A stretch of DNA of 64,000 nt from Hymenobacter jeongseonensis (GTDB taxonomy: Bacteria; Bacteroidota; Bacteroidia; Cytophagales; Hymenobacteraceae). The translations under genes were made by a program, and so were the position numbers. Positions 26,368 to 35,487 of this stretch are shown here, in pieces. Every line of letters begins with the position of its first letter. Positions within the stretch are counted from its first letter, which is position 1. The notes below the pieces were generated by a model that made no database searches, was not told the DNA's origin, and saw only the letters and a list, made by a program, of their open reading frames with translations. The stretch is taken from assembly GCF_015694725.1 (NCBI RefSeq), contig NZ_JADQDQ010000013.1, positions 32,939-96,938 of the forward strand. The letters are read 5' to 3'.

Positions 26368-27564
26368 ATGCTGCATTCCCCTCATCTGGTCACCGCTACT
26401 GATTTAACTGAACGCCACTACAGGCTTGAAGAACGCGGGTTATTCCCAGACCTTGTTCAGCGCTTAATCCTGAGTTCTGACTTGTCGGTGCGTGGCCTTC
26501 AGTTTCGTTCTTATGAAAGCATTGCCATCAGTGGCTGGGATGGGATTGTCGAACAAGCGGATGGTTCCACCTTCGTACCCACCGGTGCTTCCCGCTGGGA
26601 AATTGGTACCAACGTGGATGCCCAATCTAAAGTCAAAAGTGATTTCGAGAAGCGCAACGCGCCTCCAGCTCCACCAAAAAAACGAGGCCGGCCCAAGAAG
26701 AATCCGCCTGCTACATCCGCAGTAGGGGTTACGGCAGTAGGGGCTCCGACCGCACCTCCAGTTGGTATAGTGTCACCAGAAGAGCTAGTGTTCCGTGGCA
26801 AAACGACATTAGTTTTTGTAATCGGACGAGAATGGCCCGACAACAGAACATGGGCAGCTGCGCAAACAAAAGCAAATGAATGGAAGGCCATCCGTGTATT
26901 TGATGCGAGTGACATTTACACCTGGCTCACCCAGCACCCTGGTCTTCATCTCTGGCTTTCTCGGCAGATGGGAAAGCCTGTACGAGGCACCAACGACCTT
27001 GAAAACTGGTGGGCCGACTGGGCTTTCTCGATAAACATAAGGATTCAGCCGGACTGGCTGATAGCTGGTCGACAACAGCACAGAGACCGCCTAATAGAAT
27101 GGCTTAAGGAGGGAGATGCTATTTTCCCTATTTTTGGAAAATCCACTCGGGAAGCTCAAGCGTTTCTGGCCGCCTGCGTTATGTCTCTGGCAGAGGATGA
27201 CCGCTTGACGCTTCTGGGACGCATTGTGCTAGTGGCACGAGAGGACGTCTGGGAAGAATTAGTTTGGGAAGAGAAAAAGTTAATTCTGGTTTTCGATTTC
27301 TTATCGGAAAGACAGTACGTGTTATGCTCGATGGCCGCTCGACAAGGTCACCGGGTAATAATAACTAACCCACAGCAAGACGAAAGAAATATACCAAGTA
27401 ATAGCCTGCTACCTCCAATTGGGGTGGAAGAATTACGGGCGTTACTGATTCAGCAAGGAATGCCAGCGCAACTTGCATCAACCAATACCCAGCTGGCCAG
27501 CCAGCTATTTACTGGGTCAAACTCGCAGGTCATGAAATGGCCTTTTTTGAACCCTAATTATTAG
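26368..27564 (+). CDS. protein sharing N-terminal domain with next gene (short form)
   Basis: I choose ATG 26368 because its product (MLHSPHLVTATDL) aligns with the start of the next gene (MLHKLLATASDL); a TTG 12 bp upstream is also possible. The 398 residues match the first 340 or so of the 1278-aa neighbour block by block: SGWDGIVEQADG, PTGASRWEIGTN, RVFDASDIYTWLTQHPGLHL, LENWWADWAF, and WLIAGRQQHRDRLI. An inserted Pro/Lys-rich linker (residues about 95-135, PPKKRGRPKKNPP, an AT-hook-like motif) replaces a shorter link in the partner. The GWDG...WE(L/I)GT pattern looks enzymatic, possibly nuclease-like, but I cannot assign it. No repeat region follows. Confidence 0.6.
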   Translation: MLHSPHLVTATDLTERHYRLEERGLFPDLVQRLILSSDLSVRGLQFRSYESIAISGWDGIVEQADGSTFVPTGASRWEIGTNVDAQSKVKSDFEKRNAPPAPPKKRGRPKKNPPATSAVGVTAVGAPTAPPVGIVSPEELVFRGKTTLVFVIGREWPDNRTWAAAQTKANEWKAIRVFDASDIYTWLTQHPGLHLWLSRQMGKPVRGTNDLENWWADWAFSINIRIQPDWLIAGRQQHRDRLIEWLKEGDAIFPIFGKSTREAQAFLAACVMSLAEDDRLTLLGRIVLVAREDVWEELVWEEKKLILVFDFLSERQYVLCSMAARQGHRVIITNPQQDERNIPSNSLLPPIGVEELRALLIQQGMPAQLASTNTQLASQLFTGSNSQVMKWPFLNPNY

Positions 27565-27584
27565 CTTTCTTAACGTCTTGAATT

Positions 27585-30500
27585 ATGCTGCATAAGCTGC
27601 TGGCTACCGCTTCCGACCTCGAACATTGGGCTGACCTGCTTGAGGGAAAATCAACCTTCCCAGAGCTACTACGTCGGCTCATTAGCAGGACGACCCGTTC
27701 GCTCACCAGTATCAGCTTCTCATCCGCTGAGGGCGTTCAACTAGGCGGGTGGGACGGAATTACGACAGCTGAAGAAGCCACCAAATTTGTACCCGCTAAC
27801 TCAACCGGTTGGGAGTTGGGTACTAATAAAGGTCAAAAAGGCAAAGCTGATGATGACTATGAAACCCGAACGGCTGAACCATTAGAGTTGAAACCAAGCG
27901 ACGCCACGTTCATCTTTTGCACCCCGCGTCGCTGGGGGCAGCGCCGGAAATGGGCAGCTGCGCGCCGCGGCGAAGGAAGGTGGCGCGACGTTCGGGCTTA
28001 CGATGCAGACGACCTTATTGCTTGGCTTACAGAGTCACCAGCCACGCACATTTGGCTTTCCCATCTACTTGGCAAGCATCCTGAGGGCGTGCAAGATTTA
28101 GAAAGCTGGTGGGATGGTTGGGCAGCCCAAACAACGCCGGTGATGCAAGGGCACTGGCTGCTCGCTGGACGCTCAATCGCGCAGAATGCTCTTGTTACTT
28201 GGCTGACTGCGGCTCCTGCGACTCCCCAAGTTCACTCACTATTCGCCAGCACCGCCGACGAGGCGCGCGCTTTTGTTGCCAGCTGTCTCCTAGCCCTGCC
28301 CTTGCCGGAACGCACAACCTTGTTAGCTCAGACTGTTGTGGTGAGCAGCGAGTCGGCTTGGCAGCAACTTATTTTATTTAACGAGCCGCTGCTTCTGCTA
28401 GTGAACTTCGAGTCAGAACGTATAAATCAGCTTCAAGCAGCGGCTACAAGGCAGGGTCATAGGGTGTTGCTGCCTCGTGCAGCCAATGAACTCCGAGATG
28501 GTTACACCGCTATTCCTCCCCTGCAACGGGAAGCACTGCAGCAGGCATTAGAGCAGGCGTCGTTTACTCGGTTAGATGCTGCTGAAAAGGCCAGCCTAGC
28601 CCGGCGCAGCTTCACCGCGTTTCACCGTACGTTACTAACTGATAAATCTCTACACCACCTCTGGTGGCAAGATTCTGGTGTTGCCAGGCAACTTTTGCCA
28701 CTACTTCTACTCAACCGTTGGCAAACGACTTCGCCAGGCGACCAACTGGTAGTAGAAATGCTAAGTGGCCAGCCCTATCAGGCAATGGAAACGTTGTTGA
28801 GGACATGGGCACAGCAGCCTGCGGCCCCGGTACGCCTGCTTGATAGAGAATGGTTTATACTTGACCCTGCAGATGTATGGGAGCAAACGGCCGCCTATCT
28901 CACTTCTGACTTGCTCAAAAGCTTCAGCGAAGTAGTGCAGCATGTACTAGGTGCACCTTTAGCCCGCTTTGACTTAGCCCCAGACGAAAGACGTTTTGCC
29001 GGGTTGCGCGGCCCGCAGGATGATTATTCCAATACATTACGCCACGGCCTTACTACTTCATTAGCTCTGCTAAGCACGCATACTCCGCCAGCTGCACCAG
29101 CTCGGCGTGTACCTGGCTGGGTTGGAGGCCAAGTACATCAGCTTGTTGCTAATGCATTGCAGGATGCAAATGGCTACCTGCTGGCTTCTCTCGACAACCA
29201 CTTGCCGCCGCTGGCGGAAGCGGCCCCAGACGTATTCCTGTCTACTATTTTGCAAGGCCTGCGCAACTCTGCTCCGGCGTTGGTGAAGTTGTTCGAGGAA
29301 GAGGCTGGTCTTTTTCACAGTACGGCTCACCACACAGGTTTACTTTGGGCTTTGGAGGGCTTGGCCTGGCCTCCCCAGTACTTCCCCGATGCTACCCTGG
29401 CACTGGCCATCCTGACGCGCCTTGACCCAGGGGGGCAATTGGCGAACCGGCCAATTAATTCTCTACGGACTATCTTCTTGACATGGCGGCCACAAACCAA
29501 CGCTAGCGTTGAGGAGCGGCTTACAGTACTGGACCGCATTCAACAGATGGAACCAGAGGTAAGTTGGCGGCTATTAAAGCTACTGCTGCCCAGTGCACAC
29601 GATACATCGTTCGGCACTCACGTCCCGACTTTTCAGTGGCGAGACTGGGGGGTTAACCCTGACCAGAGAACACCTATAAAAGAATACCACAATTACCTAA
29701 TTGGCCTGACTGAACGGGTGCTTCACGCGGCGGGTACTATTCCTCAACGGTGGGGCCAGTTGATGGGTGAGCTCCCGGAATGGATGGCCCGACTGCCAAA
29801 TGCTGGCTTGCGTAAGCAGGTTTTAGCCGCTCTCAGCCAGCTGGCATCGGTGCCCTTGTCTGAATCCGACCGCCTGACTCTGCTTCAAGAATTGCGCGAC
29901 CTTCTCAACCGGCACCGCTCGTTTAAACAAGCCGACTGGACATGGAGTGAAGCGCAGTTGGCTCCTTTAGCGTTACTCTATGAGGAGCTCCAGCCATCGG
30001 ATTTAATTAGCCGGCACGCTTGGCTTTTCGAGCAATGGCCTAAATTACCGGAAGGAATAGAACGCCGCAGCAGTGCAGATGCGGAGGAGGTTATTAGCAA
30101 GCGTCAAGAACAGGCGCTGAGCGAAATACTAGCTGCACTAGGCAATGAAGCGATTTCGCAGTTACTACCTGTTATAACAAATCCTTTTTGGCTAGGGCGC
30201 ATTTGCGGGCAGAGTACGCACATTAGTGACGCTGAAAAATTGCAGCTTTTTAAGCGCTACGCAGCAGCTGTTGAGGAGCGCGAAGCCGACTTCGGGCGTG
30301 GCCTCGCATCCAGTTTTATACTTGCGCTGGGAGAAGAGAATGCCCGCATCGAGGTTCTCAGCGAAAATATTGCCTGGCAGCCCAACCAAGCCGGCATATG
30401 GCTGGCTAACATGCCAATGAAGGCGACTACCTGGCATCTGGCGAAGGAGTTAGGCCCGGAAGTTGTGGCCGAATACTGGAAGCGGGCATGGCACTACGTG

Positions 30501-31421
30501 AAAAATGATGCTGAAGCACCCGAAGCAGTACAAAACTTCCTAACACATGGCCGTCCAGAAGCTGCCGCCAATGTACTTACAATGCTACAGCATCACGACA
30601 ATGAGCGGCTGCCTGCGTCCTTGGTATTAGCTACGTTGGAAGCTCTGCTCGCAGCTCAGCTTAAAACAGACCAACCGCTGGTTCAGCGCTACGAGTTAGA
30701 AACACTGCTGAGCGAACTACCCTACGCCCCGGTTGAATACCGTAGCCAAGCTATAAAGTTGGCCTTTCTCTTCAGTTCAGCGGTACCCCTTGAAAACCCC
30801 CAACTCTTAAACGAAGAGCTTGAGCGCAATCCTGCCTTTTATATTGAACTGCTCGAAGGTCTTTACAAACCTGACAATGCGTCTGAAACTGAAATTGAAG
30901 CCTTACCCGAGCAAGAACGCGAAATCAAACAGCTATTCGCTAGTCAGGCGTGGAGTATCCTGCACCACTGGGAATCCGTGCCAGGTGTACAGCCAAATGG
31001 CACCTTAGATGGACCCTACCTACACGACTGGGTAAACCAAGCCAGGGAATTAGCATCTGAGAAGCGGATTATAAAGGGATTCGACATTCAATTGGGGTTG
31101 CTTCTAAGCCACGCCCCTGTCGGCACCGACGGCGTCTGGCCTCCTCAGGCAGTCTGCCAGTTGCTGGAAGAGGAAGGCGCCAACGAAACTGTAGCGCGGC
31201 ACATTCACATGGGCCGATATAACATCCACGGCCGGACTCACACGGTGGATGGCGGCCGACGAGAGGAGAATTTAGCCGCAGATTATGCCAATTGGGCTCA
31301 AAAGCTGCAAACACGCTACCCTACCACGGCCCGTATCCTGCGGGGCTTACATAATGATTTCAAAGCTCAGGCCGAGAACGAGCGTCATCGCGCCGACCGC
31401 GAAGACCAGTTTGGTTACTGA
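27585..31421 (+). CDS. large protein, shared N-terminal domain plus helical-repeat body
   Basis: Encodes 1278 residues, starting 20 bp after the short paralogue. Residues 1-340 are the shared domain: GGWDGITTAEEA near 48, GWELGTNKGQKGKADDDYET near 75, FIFCTPRRWGQRRKWAAARR near 108, VRAYDADDLIAWLTESPATH near 140, LESWWDGWAAQ near 170, WLLAGRSIAQN near 190. The remaining 900 residues are almost entirely helical, Leu-rich and repeat-like, ending RHRADREDQFGY. No canonical Walker A is visible. The architecture, an N-terminal possible effector on a long solenoid, recalls large sensor-type immune proteins. Its place at the end of a defence block supports a defence role, but no family is recognised. 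Confidence 0.6.
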   Translation: MLHKLLATASDLEHWADLLEGKSTFPELLRRLISRTTRSLTSISFSSAEGVQLGGWDGITTAEEATKFVPANSTGWELGTNKGQKGKADDDYETRTAEPLELKPSDATFIFCTPRRWGQRRKWAAARRGEGRWRDVRAYDADDLIAWLTESPATHIWLSHLLGKHPEGVQDLESWWDGWAAQTTPVMQGHWLLAGRSIAQNALVTWLTAAPATPQVHSLFASTADEARAFVASCLLALPLPERTTLLAQTVVVSSESAWQQLILFNEPLLLLVNFESERINQLQAAATRQGHRVLLPRAANELRDGYTAIPPLQREALQQALEQASFTRLDAAEKASLARRSFTAFHRTLLTDKSLHHLWWQDSGVARQLLPLLLLNRWQTTSPGDQLVVEMLSGQPYQAMETLLRTWAQQPAAPVRLLDREWFILDPADVWEQTAAYLTSDLLKSFSEVVQHVLGAPLARFDLAPDERRFAGLRGPQDDYSNTLRHGLTTSLALLSTHTPPAAPARRVPGWVGGQVHQLVANALQDANGYLLASLDNHLPPLAEAAPDVFLSTILQGLRNSAPALVKLFEEEAGLFHSTAHHTGLLWALEGLAWPPQYFPDATLALAILTRLDPGGQLANRPINSLRTIFLTWRPQTNASVEERLTVLDRIQQMEPEVSWRLLKLLLPSAHDTSFGTHVPTFQWRDWGVNPDQRTPIKEYHNYLIGLTERVLHAAGTIPQRWGQLMGELPEWMARLPNAGLRKQVLAALSQLASVPLSESDRLTLLQELRDLLNRHRSFKQADWTWSEAQLAPLALLYEELQPSDLISRHAWLFEQWPKLPEGIERRSSADAEEVISKRQEQALSEILAALGNEAISQLLPVITNPFWLGRICGQSTHISDAEKLQLFKRYAAAVEEREADFGRGLASSFILALGEENARIEVLSENIAWQPNQAGIWLANMPMKATTWHLAKELGPEVVAEYWKRAWHYVKNDAEAPEAVQNFLTHGRPEAAANVLTMLQHHDNERLPASLVLATLEALLAAQLKTDQPLVQRYELETLLSELPYAPVEYRSQAIKLAFLFSSAVPLENPQLLNEELERNPAFYIELLEGLYKPDNASETEIEALPEQEREIKQLFASQAWSILHHWESVPGVQPNGTLDGPYLHDWVNQARELASEKRIIKGFDIQLGLLLSHAPVGTDGVWPPQAVCQLLEEEGANETVARHIHMGRYNIHGRTHTVDGGRREENLAADYANWAQKLQTRYPTTARILRGLHNDFKAQAENERHRADREDQFGY

Positions 31422-31467
31422 ATTTGTGTCACTTAACTTAAACTGTTGTGGTATTTAACTAATTGGG

Positions 31468-31968
31468 CTATGCCAATGTAAAAGACATAAAATTCGAGTG
31501 ATGTTTTGATACTAATTTCAGGCTGTCGGGCTGACTAGCGTTGCTATACACCACCGCGTAGCCATTGCCCGTGGTGAAGTCCGCCGCACTACCCGCCAGC
31601 ACAAACGCCGCCCCGTAGTTATTCGGTCCAAACCCCGACGGGTTCGGCCGCGACTGCTGCATGTTAAACAGCCAGGTCAGCTGGTCCGCGTTCTGCCGCA
31701 GCACCGGGCTGTAGCGCGTCGACACGTCCCGAGACGCATACTCCTTGCCCAGCACCCCGCTGCTCAACTTCAGCTGGTTGCTCATAATGGCCGCGCCCGT
31801 GCCCGCCGTGGTTTCGGTTTCCACACAGCCCGCGCCCACCGTCGGACTGTCCGGCCGGTTGAAGTCATCTAATAGCGTAGGAACTGGTGCTTGCGCCCTT
31901 ATTGTGGTCGGGAATAGTAGCAATAGGCTATGAAAAAGCCAGTGTCGAACAGTAACGGGTACAAGCAT
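31468..31968 (-). pseudogene. truncated secreted protein (N-terminal fragment)
   Basis: The frame encodes 166 residues: a signal peptide (HSLLLLFPTTIRAQA), then the start of a large extracellular domain (LLDDFNRPDSPTVG, VLGKEYASRDVSTRYSP, NNYGAAFVLAGSAADFT). Secreted Bacteroidota proteins starting this way are usually far longer and end in a T9SS sorting domain. Here the frame runs into unrelated sequence (SKHHSNFMSFTLA) and stops. I read it as a 5' fragment cut off when neighbouring modules were joined. Probably not functional. Confidence 0.55.
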
Positions 31969-32152
31969 AATAGTACGGGTAATATGTGAAGAGAGAGTGA
32001 ATGTACGCCGATGTATAAGGAGATTTTCGGGCGAATACTAACGCACGCTTTTAGGGTCTCCATTGAAGGTTTGTGTATGTAGTTTCTTACTCATTAACCT
32101 AACAAGCAGAAAGCCTATTAGCATTAGATACTAACATAATTGAATGACTTTA

Positions 32153-32169
32153 TGCTAACTTTATTAGTA
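32153..32169 (+). promoter_or_regulatory. palindromic operator before truncated umuD
   Basis: TGCTAACTTTATTAGTA: arms CTAA/TTAG around CTTTA. The same box, with swapped outer bases, lies before the intact umuD at 49464-49480, followed in both places by nearly the same stretch ending CGTTACTTGCG. A second looser copy (CTAACATAATTGA) lies 22 bp upstream. Likely binding site of an SOS-type repressor; inference. Confidence 0.45.
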
Positions 32170-32207
32170 AGACTGTCGTTACTTGCGTCCTACAACACCC
32201 AAAGGAC

Positions 32208-32399
32208 ATGGATACCATTGACATTTTACAAGTTGCTCGCGAGCCCGTGTGGCTCATCGAGTGCGAAACCGCTATCCCTGCCGGATTTCCAAGCCCAGCC
32301 GAGGATGAACGCGGCGAGCGCATCGACCTCAATCGAATACTGCTGCCGCATCCGACTCACACCTACCTGGCCCGGGTAAAACGAGGGACGCCGATTTGA
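32208..32399 (+). pseudogene. umuD: truncated umuD (N-terminal fragment)
   Basis: The first 57 or so residues match the intact UmuD at 49532 almost exactly (IDILQVAREPVWLIEC, AGFPSPAEDERGERIDLN, LPHPTHTYLARV). The match ends just before the catalytic Ser motif GTSMDG; the frame then reads a few unrelated residues and stops at 32397-32399. It keeps the A-G autocleavage site but has neither Ser nor Lys of the catalytic dyad, so it cannot self-process. The promoter is also duplicated (operator at 32153). It marks a recombination junction: everything from 32400 on is unrelated to umuD. Confidence 0.75.
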
Positions 32400-32887
32400 G
32401 AACCGTGTTTGGACGCAAGTAACCGGCTGCTCTTTGCGAGACATTCAAACGTCACACGTTTAGAAGGGTGAGTGCGCGTGATTGAAAGGGTAGTCGAAAC
32501 AAGCGCATTTCTGGGTCCTGGTCAGCGTGTGCACGGCACGAAGCCTCTAGTACGAAGCCCCCAGTACATTAGATAGCTAACTCGGTAAGTAGACGGGCAA
32601 CGAATCTGGACCTAGACGCTTTCAAGTGGTACATGAAGGGACCCAACGAGCATGTGGGAAACTCCGTCTCAATTTGAGGGAAACCGCCTTGTCAGAAAAA
32701 AATGGGGAAAATGGGCCGAAGCAGGTGTGCACGAGCGGCGTGTACCAAGTGAACTCCCCCCCGGTACATCGAGAGAACCAACCCACCCCCACCTCACAGA
32801 TTGGAAGCGTCAAATTTCTCACATCCCGGATAGGGTCATGAAGGCTGGCCGCATCTATCTTGTCCGCTCATCTACAAGCACCTCATC
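32400..32887 (+). other. gene-poor stretch after the umuD fragment
   Basis: About 490 bp with no convincing gene; short open frames here have no protein-like character. The composition (many short G/A-rich complementary blocks, for example GGGAAACTCCGTCTC followed by TTTGAGGGAAACC) looks more like structured-RNA sequence, possibly a decayed group II intron 5' part. That identification is weak. Confidence 0.3.
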
Positions 32888-33076
32888 GTGGCAGAACAAA
32901 ATGAACAGCGCAAAGAGGACAAAAAATTCGCAGCTCTGCTCATCGGAGGATTCGTAGCTGGTTCCATTCTCATGATGTTTCTAGGTGAATACACCTTCTC
33001 CGGAAAATTGGTTGGTGTGGCGAGCACTGGGCTTCTCATCTGGGGCGTTGTGGTACTCATCGGCGATTCAAAGTAG
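32888..33076 (+). CDS. small protein with two membrane helices
   Basis: A 62-residue protein from a GTG at 32888. A charged N-terminus (MAEQNEQRKEDKK) is followed by two hydrophobic stretches, FAALLIGGFVAGSILMMFLG and LVGVASTGLLIWGVVVLIG. It ends 8 bp before the lipoprotein gene and is probably co-transcribed with it. It could be a membrane partner of the downstream enzyme; its size and topology also resemble holins, but there is no other sign of a lysis cassette. Confidence 0.5.
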   Translation: MAEQNEQRKEDKKFAALLIGGFVAGSILMMFLGEYTFSGKLVGVASTGLLIWGVVVLIGDSK

Positions 33077-33084
33077 CAGGCAGC

Positions 33085-33681
33085 ATGGCCTGGCCTAATT
33101 TCCCAAACCGATTCACCGCGGTATTGCTCGCCCTAATGGGCAGCATGTTCATCTGCAGCTGCTCCACCGAGAGAGAGCCAGTCGCCGAAGAAGCAGAACT
33201 TGTTGCCCGCTGTCGCACCGTTTTGAGACACCACCTGAAACCGGGAGTCAACCAGGACATGGCCTTCTACGCCGACCTCTCCCGCCCATCGGACCAAAAC
33301 CGCTTCTTCGTCGTGGACATTCAGCACAATCGGGTGCTGGCCCAAGGGCTGTGCTGCAACGGGCGCACGGATGTACTAGGCAATGTCCGCTACTCGAACA
33401 CGTACGGCTCCAAATGCAGCTCCCGGGGGGTGGCCAGGGTGGCGTACCGCTACCGGGGGCAGTTCGGCAAGGCCTACAAGTTCCAAGGCCTGGACCCGAC
33501 CAACAGCAATATGTTCGCCCGAGCTGTGCTCTTGCATGCGCACGGCTGCATCCCACCCCAACCCCAACCGGAACCCATCTGCGTCAGTGAAGGCTGCCCC
33601 ACCGTGAATCCCGCGTTTCTCGAGACCCTGGCCGGGTACACCGACCACAGCCCCAAGCCCATTCTGCTCGGCATCGAGTAG
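33085..33681 (+). CDS. lipoprotein with YkuD_2 (L,D-transpeptidase-like) catalytic domain
   Basis: 198 residues with a lipoprotein signal peptide (LLALMGSMFICSC, lipobox Cys near residue 26). The rest follows the order of the YkuD_2 (murein L,D-transpeptidase catalytic domain) family: FFVVDIQHNRVLAQG near 74, VRYSNTYGSKCSSRGVAR near 100, YRYRGQFGKAYKFQGLDPTN, then AVLLHAHGCI with the conserved His near 150, and CVSEGCPTVNPAF with the nucleophile Cys near 170. Predicted to be tethered to a periplasm-facing membrane and to act on peptidoglycan cross-links. Slightly short for the family. An 8-bp gap separates it from the small membrane protein upstream. Confidence 0.7.
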   Translation: MAWPNFPNRFTAVLLALMGSMFICSCSTEREPVAEEAELVARCRTVLRHHLKPGVNQDMAFYADLSRPSDQNRFFVVDIQHNRVLAQGLCCNGRTDVLGNVRYSNTYGSKCSSRGVARVAYRYRGQFGKAYKFQGLDPTNSNMFARAVLLHAHGCIPPQPQPEPICVSEGCPTVNPAFLETLAGYTDHSPKPILLGIE

Positions 33682-33735
33682 CGACAATTTCTGCTACTGC
33701 TCCTTATGGGCAGAGTCATCCGTTTGCCAAGCTCG

Positions 33736-35487
33736 CTACTGGCCTTCCGCATTTTCTGGCAACTTCCAGTCAGGGTGGTAGAAGCGGGGAGAAAACAAGT
33801 GCTTGCCCTCGTGTTGCGGCAGCTCATTCAGAATTGGAGGGTCCAACCCGTGGTGGGCCAGGGACATGGGGGATGTTTTACGACGTCGGGCATCCCTTTT
33901 GGCCTTCTTATATGCCTTGACTGCGGACTTGAAGATTTTCTCGGCGAATGAATCGACGCCTTTCACTACTCCCGGTTTCCCCACATTCTCTAGCGTAGTG
34001 CTGGCGAACTCTTTCTCGGCCGTGAGAAGCTCCTCTTTGATTCCCGGGGTCACGCCGACGTACTTCTTCAACCCGGCTGCCATCAGTTTCTTCACGTGGG
34101 TCGCGTAGGCAGGGGTCGTCAGGATGGAATCATGGACGGTAAGCAAAGGTGCCTTAGGCAAGCGCCCGGCAATGTCCTTGGCCACCCCGTGTAGAAGAAT
34201 CCGCGCCTCCAGGCGCTGCAATAGCAGCGGAAGCAGCTTGGGAGCCAATTTGTGAACAGCCCGAATGGCTGCTGCTTCGACGGGATAGTGGTGTTGGAAC
34301 TGGGCGAAAATTCGAGAGTTGAACTTCTTGGCTTTTGGCTCGAAAAACATCCAGATGCCCTCCTCTTTCATCTTCTCGACCTGCGGTGGTGTAGGCTCAC
34401 CCCCGGTCACTTTGCGGGCAAAGTCCTTGTAGAATCCCTCCGACCACGCAATTTTCGGAAATACCTGCTTTTTTGCGAACTGTGTGTCAGACAGTTCCGA
34501 AAGAACTAGCGGAATCTTGGAGTAGTATGATGGATGGTTGGCGTCTGGTGTAATCAGTATGTGGTGATTCGAGAAGTTTCTGCCCGACACCACCGACGCC
34601 CAGCTCAACGAGTTGGCTTCGGCTCTTTTGTAGAATTCCTTCGACAACAGAACGAGTAGTAAGTACGGTTGAGAAGACCGTACGTCAAGCGACACCAATG
34701 GCTGGCCGTCGTACAGCAAAAACGACCGTAGTTCGCGCTTCATGCGAACCAGAAGCGAGTGGAGGCGTTCGTCTCGCCCGGTGTTGGATGGCCGGAATTC
34801 GCCAGCGACCAGCCTCCTGATTGAATCCAGCTGGTGGTTCACCCGAAGCACGGCCCTGCCCAGCAATTCAGCTTGGTCTTCCGGCGGGTAGCCAGACCGT
34901 GCGACGAGAGCTTGGACGCGGGGAAATGCTGCTTCAATGAAATAGTGCAAATCTTCGACCCGTGCGGTGAGCCGGGTCCCCTTCAACCAAACTGTCAGGT
35001 GCTTGAGAGAGTTTTCTCCTATCTCGGCCTTGTTAGCCCCGGCAACCTGATGCTTCAGGTAGCGCCGCTGGATAGTGCCGTCGAGCTCTTTAAACTCGGG
35101 GGCCGACCGGTCCATGGCCGGTGAAAGGCGGTACCGTCGGCTTCGACCCGGCCCGTAGGTCTGGCTTTCGGCCTCCACTACTCCTTCCCGGCATAACACC
35201 TCGAGGACGCGCTTGTACCGGTTGTCGCAATTCGCCTTCAGTAGGTCAGCGTTCAAGGGCAGATAGCCCGTCTTCTCAAGTTCCCTAAGGGCCCGGCCGT
35301 CGTATCGGTACCTGACTAGTGCGTTCAGGATATAGTAGGCCGTGTTCTTCAGATTTTCCTTTTCAACCGTAGTCGTCGGCACATCGTCGAATTCGCAGCG
35401 AAATACATCAGAAAACGAAAAGGCGGCTGGAACGCGCATAGGAGTTCGCTGCGAGGCCAGGCTTTTTCGGGCAGGACGGGGCGACAT
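33736..35487 (-). CDS. unknown 583-aa protein with polymerase A-like motifs
   Basis: 583 residues, no signal or membrane segment, basic throughout. Near residue 262 it reads LVSLDVRSSQPYLLL, resembling motif A of family A DNA polymerases (DYSQIELR), and near 452 LLTVHDSILTTP, resembling motif C (VHDEL). Between them is a Lys/Arg-containing helix (KAKKFNSRIFAQFQHHYP) where motif B would lie. No 3'-5' exonuclease domain is visible. The N-terminal 150 residues include a winged-helix-like part (YKRVLEVLCREGVVEAES). A mobile-element replication or reverse-transcriptase-like role is possible, but the match rests on two short motifs. Convergent with the lipoprotein gene. Confidence 0.5.
   Translation of the reverse strand: MSPRPARKSLASQRTPMRVPAAFSFSDVFRCEFDDVPTTTVEKENLKNTAYYILNALVRYRYDGRALRELEKTGYLPLNADLLKANCDNRYKRVLEVLCREGVVEAESQTYGPGRSRRYRLSPAMDRSAPEFKELDGTIQRRYLKHQVAGANKAEIGENSLKHLTVWLKGTRLTARVEDLHYFIEAAFPRVQALVARSGYPPEDQAELLGRAVLRVNHQLDSIRRLVAGEFRPSNTGRDERLHSLLVRMKRELRSFLLYDGQPLVSLDVRSSQPYLLLVLLSKEFYKRAEANSLSWASVVSGRNFSNHHILITPDANHPSYYSKIPLVLSELSDTQFAKKQVFPKIAWSEGFYKDFARKVTGGEPTPPQVEKMKEEGIWMFFEPKAKKFNSRIFAQFQHHYPVEAAAIRAVHKLAPKLLPLLLQRLEARILLHGVAKDIAGRLPKAPLLTVHDSILTTPAYATHVKKLMAAGLKKYVGVTPGIKEELLTAEKEFASTTLENVGKPGVVKGVDSFAEKIFKSAVKAYKKAKRDARRRKTSPMSLAHHGLDPPILNELPQHEGKHLFSPRFYHPDWKLPENAEGQ

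Noticed and set aside
32626..32957. Two overlapping plus-strand frames after the umuD fragment
   Set aside because: No domain, atypical composition, and they run into the real small membrane gene in another frame.
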